This document shows positions 55,206 through 64,000 of a stretch of DNA of 64,000 nucleotides, piece by piece. The position numbers and the translations under genes were made by a program. The notes under the pieces are model-generated. The model made no database searches. It was not told where the DNA came from and saw nothing but the letters and a program-made list of their open reading frames with translations. Position 1 is the first letter of the stretch. Each line of letters begins with the position of its first letter. The stretch is from Oscillospiraceae bacterium (GTDB taxonomy: Bacteria; Bacillota; Clostridia; Saccharofermentanales; Saccharofermentanaceae), in assembly GCA_902780785.1 (NCBI GenBank), contig CACZGS010000002.1, positions 248,001 to 312,000 on the forward strand. Direction: 5' to 3'.

Positions 55206-56324
55206 TCAATCAAAAGACCAGGGAATATACTCTTTATCCTCTAAAATATCAGCAATTCGTTCACAAGCATGCCCATCCCCATAAGGATTACAAGCTTTAC
55301 TCATTTTATTATACTCCTCTTTATTCTCGAGTAATTCTTTAAACGCTTTATAAATCACTTCTTCTTTTGTGCCAACCAGACGAAGTGTACCAGCTTCTAC
55401 GCCTTCCGGTCTTTCAGTAGTATCTCTCATTACAAGAACCGGAACACCATAAGACGGACACTCTTCCTGAATTCCGCCTGAATCTGTTAAACACAAATAA
55501 CTACGAGCCTCAAAATTATGGCAATCAAACACTTCGATCGGTTCAATAATATGAATTTGATCACAACCGCCAAGTTCTGCCTCTGCGGCTTCTCGAACTA
55601 TCGGATTCATATGTATCGGATATATTGCTTTACAATCAGGATGCTCATCAAGAACTCTTCGAATAGCTCTAAACATATGATGCATAGGCTCACCCAAATT
55701 TTCTCTTCTATGAGCTGTTATAAAAATTAGTTTATCATTACCAACCCATTCAAGTTCAGGGTGAGTAAAATCAGCTTTGACAGTATGTTGCATGGCATCA
55801 ATTACTGTATTACCAGTAACATAAATGCTATCTTCACTTTTACCTTCCTTAAGCAAATTTGTCTTTGAAAGAAGTGTTGGCGCAAAGTTATATTTTGAAA
55901 TAATGCTGACCGCTTCACGATTAAATTCTTCAGGATAAGGACTATAGATGTTATAAGTACGCAAACCAGCTTCAACATGTCCCACAGGAATTTGGAGATA
56001 AAAACAAGCTAATGCAGTTACAAATGTTGTAGAAGTATCACCATGAACTAATACTACATCCGGTTTTACTTCATCGAGAACAGACTTTATACTATTCAAA
56101 ATGTTGGTAGTAATGTCAAAAAGGCTTTGACGATCCTTCATTATATTTAGATCGTAATCAGGAACAACACCAAATGTGTCCAAAACCTGATCAAGCATCT
56201 GACGATGCTGAGCAGTAACACATACAACCACTTTTAGACTAGCTCGCTTTTTCATTTCATTAACTAAAGGACACATTTTAATCGCTTCTGGTCTTGTACC
56301 AAAAACCAACATAATCTTTTTCAT
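55206..56324 (-). CDS. wecB: UDP-N-acetylglucosamine 2-epimerase, non-hydrolysing (WecB/MnaA or CapG-like)
   Basis: 372 residues. FGTRPEAIKM at the N-terminus, TAQHRQMLDQVL, VHGDTSTTF, HVEAGLRT, TAHRRENLG, and DSGGIQEECPSYGVP are diagnostic. Interconverts UDP-GlcNAc and UDP-ManNAc in the cytoplasm. Close relatives (CapG/FnlC) act as the last step of UDP-FucNAc synthesis, so with the nearby FnlA-like gene that role is also possible. Confidence 0.92.
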   Translation of the reverse strand: MKKIMLVFGTRPEAIKMCPLVNEMKKRASLKVVVCVTAQHRQMLDQVLDTFGVVPDYDLNIMKDRQSLFDITTNILNSIKSVLDEVKPDVVLVHGDTSTTFVTALACFYLQIPVGHVEAGLRTYNIYSPYPEEFNREAVSIISKYNFAPTLLSKTNLLKEGKSEDSIYVTGNTVIDAMQHTVKADFTHPELEWVGNDKLIFITAHRRENLGEPMHHMFRAIRRVLDEHPDCKAIYPIHMNPIVREAAEAELGGCDQIHIIEPIEVFDCHNFEARSYLCLTDSGGIQEECPSYGVPVLVMRDTTERPEGVEAGTLRLVGTKEEVIYKAFKELLENKEEYNKMSKACNPYGDGHACERIADILEDKEYIPWSFD

Positions 56325-56325
56325 A

Positions 56326-57765
56326 TTACTTGCACCCTCGAATTCTAAATTTTCTATTTATAATTGTCATCAAATCTTTAAAAAGCATTTTAATCTCACC
56401 GAAATTTAGAATTAATAGAATAAAAAATACACATAATGATATAAATATTCCAAATTCTAATTCAGTTAATTCAATAACTGTTTGCACAGATAAGAGCAAA
56501 AGATTAACAATATAACTCAACATGTTAATCTGAATTTTAACAATTCGATTAACCGTAATAACCCTATAAATCCACACTACAAAAAAGCTGCACATGGTTG
56601 CGAAAGCTGCTCCATACGCTGAAAAAGTTGGTATTAATGCGAAATTCAAAATAATATTGACTATTGCACCCAACATAGTTGAAACAAACAACTGTTTTGT
56701 TTCTTTTGAAGCATTATATATTGAACCAAGATAATTCGCCAAATCATGAAATAAATACGCCATTAACAAAATTGGAACATACTTCCAAGCTGCATAGAAT
56801 TCTTTAGAAAACAAAAAACTAGATAGAAATTTATTAAATAGCAAAAGGAAAGAAACAAAAATAAATAAAACAACAGAAAACTTTTTATACACCAATGAAT
56901 AATACTTTTCTTTTTCACTATTAGAGTATTCTTCAACAGCAGAAATCTGCCATGCACTTAAAAACACACTTGAAATTAGAGTCATTAAAGAAGGCATCTT
57001 ATAAGCAACAGAATAAATTCCTGTAACACTTAATCCAGAAAAAAAATTCAAAACATATTTATCAGATGATGTGCTAATCCACCAACTTGCAGCATTGGGA
57101 ATTATCGGTATAGAATACTTGATCATACTATTACGAACACTTTTGATTTCATGATTATTCCAAGTAATATATTTATATAATTGACAAGATATAAATAAAT
57201 ATATGCACATGCAAAAGTTTCCAATAGTATATGCAAGCAAATACCCCATAACGCCGAAAGGAATATATTTTAAGAAAAGAATAGTAGACGTAAGAATAAT
57301 AAATGTTCCTACAATACTACTTAATGAAAAGCTAAAAATCTTATTAATCGATTTTGCAAATTGACTAAATAGAACTTGAAGAGTTGTTGAAAAATAATAT
57401 AAAAGAATCAAAGAGAAATAAGGTCTAAAACTTGAAAACAGAAACAATAGTGGTGAACATAAACAGGCAATAATAAAACCTCTAAAAGTTATTGATAATC
57501 CTATAGAAAACACTTTTTTCTTATCATATTCTTTATCCATTGTAAAGCGAAAAACTGCTTCCCCGATAACGAGTGTGAAAAGAGGATACAATAAACTTAC
57601 TGTTGTAAAAATGGTATCACAAACACCAAACTCATCAGTAGACAAAATTGATGTGTAAAATGGAACTAATAAATATGTTAATATTTTTGTCCCCACTGTA
57701 CCTAGCATAAAAAGTATAGTGTTTTTAATTAACTTATGACCGCTAGTAATTGATTTATCTTTCAT
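56326..57765 (-). CDS. wzx: Polysaccharide flippase (Wzx/MOP superfamily)
   Basis: 479 residues, about 12-14 helices. GTVGTKILTYLLVPFYTSILSTDEFGVCD start, WWISTSSDKYVLNFFSG in the middle, GAAFATMCSFF near the end. This subgroup differs from the three related flippases in blocks B and C. Overlaps the pyruvyl transferase gene by 11 bases. Flips the block D repeat unit. Confidence 0.87.
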   Translation of the reverse strand: MKDKSITSGHKLIKNTILFMLGTVGTKILTYLLVPFYTSILSTDEFGVCDTIFTTVSLLYPLFTLVIGEAVFRFTMDKEYDKKKVFSIGLSITFRGFIIACLCSPLLFLFSSFRPYFSLILLYYFSTTLQVLFSQFAKSINKIFSFSLSSIVGTFIILTSTILFLKYIPFGVMGYLLAYTIGNFCMCIYLFISCQLYKYITWNNHEIKSVRNSMIKYSIPIIPNAASWWISTSSDKYVLNFFSGLSVTGIYSVAYKMPSLMTLISSVFLSAWQISAVEEYSNSEKEKYYSLVYKKFSVVLFIFVSFLLLFNKFLSSFLFSKEFYAAWKYVPILLMAYLFHDLANYLGSIYNASKETKQLFVSTMLGAIVNIILNFALIPTFSAYGAAFATMCSFFVVWIYRVITVNRIVKIQINMLSYIVNLLLLSVQTVIELTELEFGIFISLCVFFILLILNFGEIKMLFKDLMTIINRKFRIRGCK

Positions 57766-58996
57766 AATAAATAGAATCTAAAGCATCGAAAAAGGTGTTT
57801 TTATTGCTTGCCTCTAGTTCAATTCCATTCCTAACTATTTCTTTATAATCTTGCGAAGCGCCTTGTTTTGTTGAATCTATTATCCGGTGCCAATCATTTG
57901 CATTCATCTGATTATCAACATAATACAGATTTAATAACCCCATTCGTTCTAAAGCATCTTTAATTTTAGTTTTATAATTTTTCAAATAATCACTTTCTTT
58001 TTCAATTGCAAAAGTTAAAGTTCCGTTCTTTAACGAGAACATTGTTCCATGGAAATAATGAGTAAAAGTTGCCTGGAAAAGCGAAAATGATAAGGCCCAT
58101 TCAAAAGGCGATAAATTGTCCATATAGAAATCAGAGTAATTATTCCACTGATATAATGCAATATATTGATAAGCATCGCCTAACTTCCCTCTTACCTGTT
58201 TTGCCAACCAATCGTTACACATTAAGCCAATAATAGGCTTATCAAAACAAACACCTTTTTCCCTGAATTTATCTTTTACACTTTCAATATCAACAGGTAA
58301 ACTAGACAAATCCAAGAATAACGATGGATCACAGTTATGAAAAATAGGTTTGTCTAAATTAGTTAAATGAATATAGTTTTCGGTTTCGCTATCACGAACG
58401 CCAATATAAGAATATCTATTTAGCGCTTCTTTAAAATAATCAAGATCATGCACGCTTTCAGTCTTATAAGGCAGACCATAACACGACGCAGCAAAGCTCA
58501 TTCTAATTGTTTTATTATTAAGATTATGCAGATAGTAAATATTTGGGGTTTCTGTTTGTTTATTATTCCAAATAGCATCACTACCAACAATTATAATGTC
58601 ATATTTATTATCAAACAAAGCCAAAAATTCTTTTTCTGTAGATGCAATAATATTCTCGCATGAAAGCGGCAAATACTTAAGACCTAACTTAATTGATTTG
58701 TTTCTTGCGATATTAAATTTTCGTTCTGTACAGCCAATTAATAACTCAATAATTGAGCTTACTAATACTTTAATTTTCAAAATCAATCCGGATTTTTTTG
58801 ATGAGTCTAATTTAGATTTTGTTGATTTCAAAAAACTACCACTATAATAGTCAGAGAGTTTCTTTGATGTATAATCAATAACCTCTATATCAGCATCAGG
58901 ATATTTTATCTTTACTGCTGAACACAAAGAATAACATTGTAAAAATGCTCCGTAATTGAATGCACTATGAAATGTCAATATGCCTATTTTTTTCAT
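57755..58996 (-). CDS. Polysaccharide pyruvyl transferase family protein
   Basis: 413 residues from ATG 58996 (AAAGGA upstream); a longer frame overlaps the polymerase gene. GILTFHSAFNYGAFLQCYSL at the N-terminus, IIVGSDAIWN (about 130-140), and ATFTHYFHGTMFSLKNGTLTF near residue 320 match the family subgroup common in capsule loci. PEP-dependent pyruvylation or a related transfer, probably on a block D sugar. Low similarity to the 14737 gene. Confidence 0.85.
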   Translation of the reverse strand: MKKIGILTFHSAFNYGAFLQCYSLCSAVKIKYPDADIEVIDYTSKKLSDYYSGSFLKSTKSKLDSSKKSGLILKIKVLVSSIIELLIGCTERKFNIARNKSIKLGLKYLPLSCENIIASTEKEFLALFDNKYDIIIVGSDAIWNNKQTETPNIYYLHNLNNKTIRMSFAASCYGLPYKTESVHDLDYFKEALNRYSYIGVRDSETENYIHLTNLDKPIFHNCDPSLFLDLSSLPVDIESVKDKFREKGVCFDKPIIGLMCNDWLAKQVRGKLGDAYQYIALYQWNNYSDFYMDNLSPFEWALSFSLFQATFTHYFHGTMFSLKNGTLTFAIEKESDYLKNYKTKIKDALERMGLLNLYYVDNQMNANDWHRIIDSTKQGASQDYKEIVRNGIELEASNKNTFFDALDSIYYER

Positions 58997-59010
58997 ATTT
59001 TCCTTTCTGA

Positions 59011-60189
59011 TTAATGAAGTATCGTGTTCTTCGGAAGTATCCAACCCCAAAACAAAGATATTAGCATGAAATGCGTAGGATATGTAATTAAGTGACTAAA
59101 CATTCCAGCGAAAACAACAATAACAACAGAAGAAATTAAAGCAAAACTATTAAACTCATATTCATTATTGGTATTAATTGATCCGATTACTGTTTTATTG
59201 AATTTTCTGTATAACAAAAAATCTTTTAATAAATTGTATAAGATACAAATGTATAAAACCAATGCAAAAATGCCATAATCATAAAGTATTTCCAAAAAAT
59301 CATTATGAGCACTAAAACCAGTAGAAGAAGCTAGCGATACGGTATTGTATCCATGTCCAAATAACCATTCAATAAAATTAGATTTTGACATAAGAGATAA
59401 AACACTACTATATGTTAAACCTCTAGCGCCTAACATTGTAGTATTCCCTTTGCCTATAAAACGATAAATCCAAATTTGAATAATTGATATAAATGTTCCA
59501 TTATTTGCTAAATTATATATGAAAAAAAATATAAGTCCGCAAATAATAATAATTAGAATCTTTTTCTTCTTTTCTATTTTGGGAAGCAATATAAGCCAAG
59601 TAAAAGCTAATAAAATTAAAGTTAGAAGTATTGTTCTTTTAAAAGACAGAATACAAACAATGCCAATCAATATAGATAAAAGCATTCTGATTTTTTTATT
59701 ATGAATACAGAAAACAAACGGAAGAATTAAAAGCAAAAAATAAATCGTTGTTATTTCGTAAAACTTATTGATTTCCGAATAATCAGATGAAATATTACCG
59801 CTCTCAATAACTAATGAAATCAAGGAATATATAATCACACATACAAAGATTTTTTTATTGTTTAATTCAATATTATTAAAGTAAGTTCCAATATTATAGA
59901 CCCAAAACCATAAAGCAATCCTCAAAAGCGTATTAAGGAGATTGTCAATATTGGAGTGATTGCCTATCAATGTATTAACCAGCATAAATATTGTAAGTAG
60001 TAATGCAGGCAAGAATATCGAATTCACTCGAGTCCTTAAATTATTTATAAAGCATATAAGACCAACAAAAGTAATTAAAACAATAAAAACTCCACCAGAA
60101 AAGACATTGCTCATCTGGTATATAACCATTAATCCAAAAACAAATCCATAACTTAGGATAAGGCCAATGTCTCTATTCTTTAACACCAT
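59011..60189 (-). CDS. wzy: O-antigen polymerase/ligase-family membrane protein (Wzy-like)
   Basis: 392 residues from ATG 60189 (GTG 60198 possible). About 11 helices; ILSFKRTILLTLILLAFTWL, then a loop with GHGYNTVSLASSTGFSAHNDFLEILYDYGI, the Wzy_C-type signature with a conserved His. Overlaps the upstream GT4 gene by 17 bases. Polymerase of block D. Confidence 0.83.
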   Translation of the reverse strand: MVLKNRDIGLILSYGFVFGLMVIYQMSNVFSGGVFIVLITFVGLICFINNLRTRVNSIFLPALLLTIFMLVNTLIGNHSNIDNLLNTLLRIALWFWVYNIGTYFNNIELNNKKIFVCVIIYSLISLVIESGNISSDYSEINKFYEITTIYFLLLILPFVFCIHNKKIRMLLSILIGIVCILSFKRTILLTLILLAFTWLILLPKIEKKKKILIIIICGLIFFFIYNLANNGTFISIIQIWIYRFIGKGNTTMLGARGLTYSSVLSLMSKSNFIEWLFGHGYNTVSLASSTGFSAHNDFLEILYDYGIFALVLYICILYNLLKDFLLYRKFNKTVIGSINTNNEYEFNSFALISSVVIVVFAGMFSHLITYPTHFMLISLFWGWILPKNTILH

Positions 60190-61261
60190 AAAATCCACTC
60201 ACAAACTGATCTAACATTTCCATAAAAAAATTGTTATCGCGTTGACATTTTTCCAACAGTCGTTTGGCACCCAAAATAAAAAGGTCTTCATTAAAATCTC
60301 TAATATATTCTCGAATTCTATTTACTGGATTTGTATTAATATCAACAGAAATCCCTAAATTGTATTCTTCTACAATTTTAGATAAAAAAGTATTTTCTGA
60401 TACAATTATTGGTTTCTTGTACAAAATCGCATCATATAATTTATTAGGAAGAGCACTTGATACGATCAAACTTTCATTTCCATAGATAGCATTAATCATA
60501 TCTACATTTTCATATAGTTCTTCTTTATCATCATTATTGAATGCACCATAAAAAACAACATTATCAATATGCCTATCTTTTACATGCGTTTGTAAAGAAG
60601 CAGATTTATCGTATACGCCTGCATATACTAATTTAAAATCTTGCTCATTACAGAAATAATCCATTAATTTAATATTCTTGTCGATATATGAAATCACGCC
60701 CAAATAGCCAATTCTAACTATTTTAGACTTGACTAATGTACATTTTTTACTTGTTATACATTTATTAGGGCAATTATGTACTGTCAAAATATGATTAATT
60801 GAGGGCAACCATGTTCTAAATCCATCAGAAGAAACTACAACAAAAGCAGCATTATTCAATGCGTCAATAAATCTATTCTTTAGAAAAACATTCCCAAAAA
60901 GAGATATATAATCCCGTATGTCAACAATATACCTTTTACAATAGTTTTTGATAATAAATTTCGACAATAAAATAGTTGGATATCCCGTTAACAAAACTAA
61001 ACCGTCATATTTATTCTCTTTAATTATCTTCTCTACTTTTATCTTCCATTCAACTATATTTCTAAATTTACCAATTATATTGTTTGAACGAATGCTCTCT
61101 ATAACATATTGATTTGACAAAACTGAAGAATCAAGATGATTAGAATCAATCTCACGAGTAATAAAATCAAAATTTACGTTTTGATCTAAAAAATAATCAA
61201 TATAATACTGCAAATAAGGTGCAATTTTTCTTGCGGAATAACCAATAATACAAATTTTCAT
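60173..61261 (-). CDS. Glycosyltransferase family 4-like
   Basis: 362 residues, GT-B fold. CIIGYSARKIAPYLQYYIDYF, VDIRDYISLFG, RIGYLGVISYIDKNIKLM opening the donor domain, and SALPNKLYDAILYKKPIIVSE in place of the usual E-x7-E motif, as in several WbuB-like enzymes. Very A+T-rich. Substrate unknown. Confidence 0.8.
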   Translation of the reverse strand: MKICIIGYSARKIAPYLQYYIDYFLDQNVNFDFITREIDSNHLDSSVLSNQYVIESIRSNNIIGKFRNIVEWKIKVEKIIKENKYDGLVLLTGYPTILLSKFIIKNYCKRYIVDIRDYISLFGNVFLKNRFIDALNNAAFVVVSSDGFRTWLPSINHILTVHNCPNKCITSKKCTLVKSKIVRIGYLGVISYIDKNIKLMDYFCNEQDFKLVYAGVYDKSASLQTHVKDRHIDNVVFYGAFNNDDKEELYENVDMINAIYGNESLIVSSALPNKLYDAILYKKPIIVSENTFLSKIVEEYNLGISVDINTNPVNRIREYIRDFNEDLFILGAKRLLEKCQRDNNFFMEMLDQFVSGFYGVKE

Positions 61262-61324
61262 ATTTCATCTCTTATTTTTTTAAGCATAGGACATATCATA
61301 ATAACTTTTAAACTCAAAAAATCA

Positions 61325-62341
61325 CTAAATATCTTTACCATACAAAAATTTTGCGAGTATCTTATTTTGTTCGAGCAAAACAATAGAAACTGTACACAAT
61401 AAAACCGTTAAACCAAAGTTAATTATTGGAATAATAATTATCTCAAATTTACCATTAGCAATATAATTAAGAGGAGTCAAAAACAGATAGTGCGTAAGAT
61501 AGATTTCAATTGAATGAGTTCCTATATATACTACGCCAGCAAAAGCTTTAGCTTTGTTTTTATATAACGGGCCAAGTAAACCACATAAAGCAATACACCC
61601 AGTTAAAGAGGCACAAACACGTAAAATAACATCTTTTGGTGTATCTGCTAAATCAAATAAATGAATTCTAAAAATAATAAAAACAAAAGATATAGTAGCA
61701 ATTGAAATAAATAGATCTTTGATTCTTTGTTTATTATCAAACTTGTATTGGTAACGACCAAACATAGCGCCACAGTAATAGAACGGCAAATAATACAGGG
61801 TCAATTTACTTCCTAATAATGATAAGCCTCCTAAATAGCCTACGATTAAAACAACAACTAAAAAGCAAAGATAAATACTTGTAAAAACAATAAATTTCCA
61901 AACACCTACGGTTTTTGTTTTATTTGTAAAATAATCAGAAAGACAATAAATAATCGAAATAATCCAGATTGTAAAAAGGAACCAATATCCAGAGTCCATA
62001 TGAAAAACAAGCCATTTTAAATTAAGAAAGCTTTTTTGGCTAAAAATAATACCTCTAATTATAATCGTCCAAACAAGCCAAGGAAACATGTAAGAAAAAG
62101 TTCTTTTCTTAACTACTTTCCATAATTCCTTAATATCAGATATTGGTTTGCTGTACTTTGTAACATAACCACTTATAACTACGAAAAGGGGCATTTGTAT
62201 TGCCCAAATAATATTATAAACAAGACTCTGTTCTGCATTTTTCATACTACCGGTGAGTGTATGACCTAACACAACCATAAGCATAGCAATCCCACGCAAA
62301 AAATCTACCGTAGTATTTCGTTTGGAAGACAATAAATTCAT
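61325..62341 (-). CDS. Membrane acyltransferase (acyltransferase family 3, OafA/NolL-like)
   Basis: 338 residues from ATG 62341 (GAGGA upstream; GTG 62353 is the alternative). About ten helices. TTVDFLRGIAMLMVVLGHT carries the RG...H signature, followed by QMPLFVVISGY typical of O-acetyltransferases. Probably O-acetylates the block D polysaccharide at the membrane. The ATG abuts the stop of the gene upstream. Confidence 0.87.
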   Translation of the reverse strand: MNLLSSKRNTTVDFLRGIAMLMVVLGHTLTGSMKNAEQSLVYNIIWAIQMPLFVVISGYVTKYSKPISDIKELWKVVKKRTFSYMFPWLVWTIIIRGIIFSQKSFLNLKWLVFHMDSGYWFLFTIWIISIIYCLSDYFTNKTKTVGVWKFIVFTSIYLCFLVVVLIVGYLGGLSLLGSKLTLYYLPFYYCGAMFGRYQYKFDNKQRIKDLFISIATISFVFIIFRIHLFDLADTPKDVILRVCASLTGCIALCGLLGPLYKNKAKAFAGVVYIGTHSIEIYLTHYLFLTPLNYIANGKFEIIIIPIINFGLTVLLCTVSIVLLEQNKILAKFLYGKDI

Positions 62342-62342
62342 G

Positions 62343-63131
62343 TTAATCCTCACTATAAAAAGTTTTCCCCAGTTTTTTCAATATGCGTTTCCCTGCTACA
62401 AATATACCCCTTGGTGTATACCAACTAATATAATCCATAATCAAAAGCTTAATCTCTGTTATTCTACTTATACGTGGCCTATCACCAATATCTATTCCGT
62501 GTGTATTAAAATATCGGTTAGCTTTATTTAGCACTTTACCTTTTCTCACAACATCCAAAATATCAAAAAGTCCGGCATGACTAAACATGCAATTCGCATT
62601 ATTATTTCTTGCGTATTCAGTAAGTGAGGGTTCATATTTCCACGCTGTCATATCAGATAACACTGATTTATATAAAAATGCTCTGTTCCAAATAGCCGGA
62701 TAGAGAGTAATTGCGTATTTCTTTGATAAATCGATTTTATTTAATTTCTCTACAGGTTCATATTTTGCTGGATCAGTCATTCTACGATCATACAGTTTAA
62801 GATAATCAATATGATCATTATAAGCTCTATCCACAAGTAATCTGAGCTTTTCTTCGTATATATCGTTAATAATAAAATAGTCATCAAGTGAAAGTAGAAT
62901 AAAGTCTGATTCTATGTGCTGAGCAGCATACTTAATTCTCATAGGGAAGTCTTTATCCTCACCAGCTACGATGATCTCTATCCCTTCATATCTCCTATCA
63001 GTCGGTTTATCAGTAACTATATAAATCCTCCAGCTCTCACCAATCCAATGCTTACGGAGATGAGCTATATGCTCATCCCATAAATCAGAAAACTTATCAC
63101 ATGTACTAACTAACAAAGATACAGTAGCCAT
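62343..63131 (-). CDS. Putative GT-A-fold glycosyltransferase
   Basis: 262 residues. VSLLVSTCDKFSDLWDEHIAHL start, ILLSLDDYFIIND with an acidic DD motif (about 83) in the DxD position, then YPAIWNRAFL and SLTEYARNNN. Resembles small transferases of capsule loci that are not assigned to a well-studied family. No membrane helix. Confidence 0.7.
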   Translation of the reverse strand: MATVSLLVSTCDKFSDLWDEHIAHLRKHWIGESWRIYIVTDKPTDRRYEGIEIIVAGEDKDFPMRIKYAAQHIESDFILLSLDDYFIINDIYEEKLRLLVDRAYNDHIDYLKLYDRRMTDPAKYEPVEKLNKIDLSKKYAITLYPAIWNRAFLYKSVLSDMTAWKYEPSLTEYARNNNANCMFSHAGLFDILDVVRKGKVLNKANRYFNTHGIDIGDRPRISRITEIKLLIMDYISWYTPRGIFVAGKRILKKLGKTFYSED

Positions 63132-63132
63132 T

Positions 63133-64000
63133 TTAATTCACATTCATTATAAGATTATTGAACATACTTTCAGATAGATTAAGATTTTTATCTTTATCAT
63201 GATGCTCAACGGACATCTTCCCAGACTGTATGTATAATTTTTTTTGCAATTCAACATCAGATATCAGACGTTCAATTGATATCTTTAGGTCGTCTTTGTT
63301 TTCACATACGACAGCGCAATCAGTGGATTTCATATATTCAATGACACCACATTCTATTGAGCCATAAACAAGAATCTGACCACCTGTAGCCATAGCATCT
63401 GCAGCCTTTGTAGATAAAGAATATCTAGTAATTTGTACATCCTTAGGTTTGAAACCCTCAACAATGACAACAATATCACTGTCTGCCATGACATCCATAA
63501 CTTTTCTATATGATACAGATCCTCTATAATCTACACCGGGCTTTCCTCTCAATACCTTAATAAACTCTTCATTCTTCTCAGCCGAATAGACTTCGAGTCG
63601 ATAAGAGGGATTAATTTGAACAAGAGCAGCACCAATATCAGCAAGTGATTCATTTCTACCAAGCCTAATGTTGCCACAATATGTAATTCGTGGTTGAGAC
63701 TTATTAATTATTCTAAATGAATGCCTCTCTATCTCAGAAGTTAGATATACTGTTTCACCATTTAATCCAAATTCCTTGTTATATTTGTCTCGTATTTTAT
63801 CACCGATGTAAATTGCACTACCTTTATGAGAAAAGACTTTCCGAATCAAGGCTTTATACTTAGAGCGATAGATATGATAGAAAGGTGACAATGAAAACTT
63901 ATCATTAAAATAATAATCATCACCAATGCAAGACATAATTGGAATGTTGAATCTTTCTGCAACAAACAAAGCTATTTCAGGAATAAAGAAATCATCGGAA
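63133..64000 (-). CDS. Glycosyltransferase, GT-B fold (partial; 5' end outside window)
   Basis: At least 289 codons; the frame stays open to base 64000, so the true start lies outside. C-terminal donor domain RITYCGNIRLGRNESLADI, SYRLEVYSAE, VDYRGSVSYRKVMDVM, and YSLSTKAADAMATGGQILVYG (degenerate E-x7-E). Belongs to the GT4-like group. One base separates it from the next gene in transcription. Confidence 0.8.
   Translation of the reverse strand, partial: SDDFFIPEIALFVAERFNIPIMSCIGDDYYFNDKFSLSPFYHIYRSKYKALIRKVFSHKGSAIYIGDKIRDKYNKEFGLNGETVYLTSEIERHSFRIINKSQPRITYCGNIRLGRNESLADIGAALVQINPSYRLEVYSAEKNEEFIKVLRGKPGVDYRGSVSYRKVMDVMADSDIVVIVEGFKPKDVQITRYSLSTKAADAMATGGQILVYGSIECGVIEYMKSTDCAVVCENKDDLKISIERLISDVELQKKLYIQSGKMSVEHHDKDKNLNLSESMFNNLIMNVN

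Overview
The window looks like a chromosomal segment of a low-to-moderate G+C Gram-positive anaerobe of class Clostridia (Lachnospiraceae/Oscillospiraceae-like). This is inferred from strong AGGAGG-type ribosome binding sites, TTG and GTG starts, an InlB-type B-repeat surface protein, teichoic-acid-style cytidylyltransferases and a TagF-like polymerase, a fermentative D-lactate dehydrogenase, and no outer-membrane export genes. No species can be named from sequence alone. No tRNA, rRNA, CRISPR array or insertion sequence was recognised.

Layout. 1-7.1 kb: two paralogous secreted transglutaminase-like proteins and a 1391-residue secreted protein with 3 Ig-like domains and 13 B-repeats. 7.3-15.8 kb: polysaccharide block A (flippase, acyltransferase, polymerase, three GT4 glycosyltransferases, pyruvyl transferase). 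15.9-18.5 kb: D-lactate dehydrogenase and an orphan radical SAM/SPASM protein. 18.6-30.0 kb: block B (two flippases, polymerase, four GT4 enzymes, GT11-like fucosyltransferase, hexapeptide acetyltransferase, TagF-like polyol-phosphate transferase). 30.1-42.4 kb: block C, starting at the priming sugar-phosphate transferase and carrying a polymerase, a flippase, GT2 enzymes, a sulfatase-fold protein, GNAT, PLP aminotransferase and NTP_transf_5-like protein. It contains two different fusions of a TagD-like cytidylyltransferase to an oxidoreductase. 42.7-47.7 kb: a GT2 gene and, on the opposite strand, the only forward operon: an HTH-UDP-sugar dehydrogenase fusion, a second dehydrogenase, and a UDP-glucuronate 4-epimerase. 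47.7-51.8 kb: a type II CBASS antiphage operon. 52.1-64 kb: block D (DUF6173-like, UDP-GlcNAc 4,6-dehydratase, a second NTP_transf_5-like protein, UDP-GlcNAc 2-epimerase, flippase, pyruvyl transferase, polymerase, glycosyltransferases, acyltransferase), running off the right edge.

How it works together. The blocks form a very large Wzx/Wzy-type extracellular polysaccharide super-locus with five flippases and four polymerases but only one priming transferase in view. The forward operon supplies UDP-GlcA and UDP-GalA. Block D supplies a UDP-GlcNAc-derived deoxy sugar and UDP-ManNAc (or relatives). Block C and its fusion genes probably supply CDP-activated polyol phosphates, which the TagF-like enzyme could transfer. 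Pyruvyl, acetyl and fucosyl groups are likely decorations.

Most notable: (i) the CBASS operon, whose effector is a two-helix membrane protein with a possible SAVED-like domain; (ii) the HTH-dehydrogenase fusion with palindromic operators in its own promoter; (iii) the two independent cytidylyltransferase-oxidoreductase fusions; (iv) decayed N- and C-terminal pieces of a capD/fnlA-like gene flanking an intact copy, marking past rearrangement beside CBASS.
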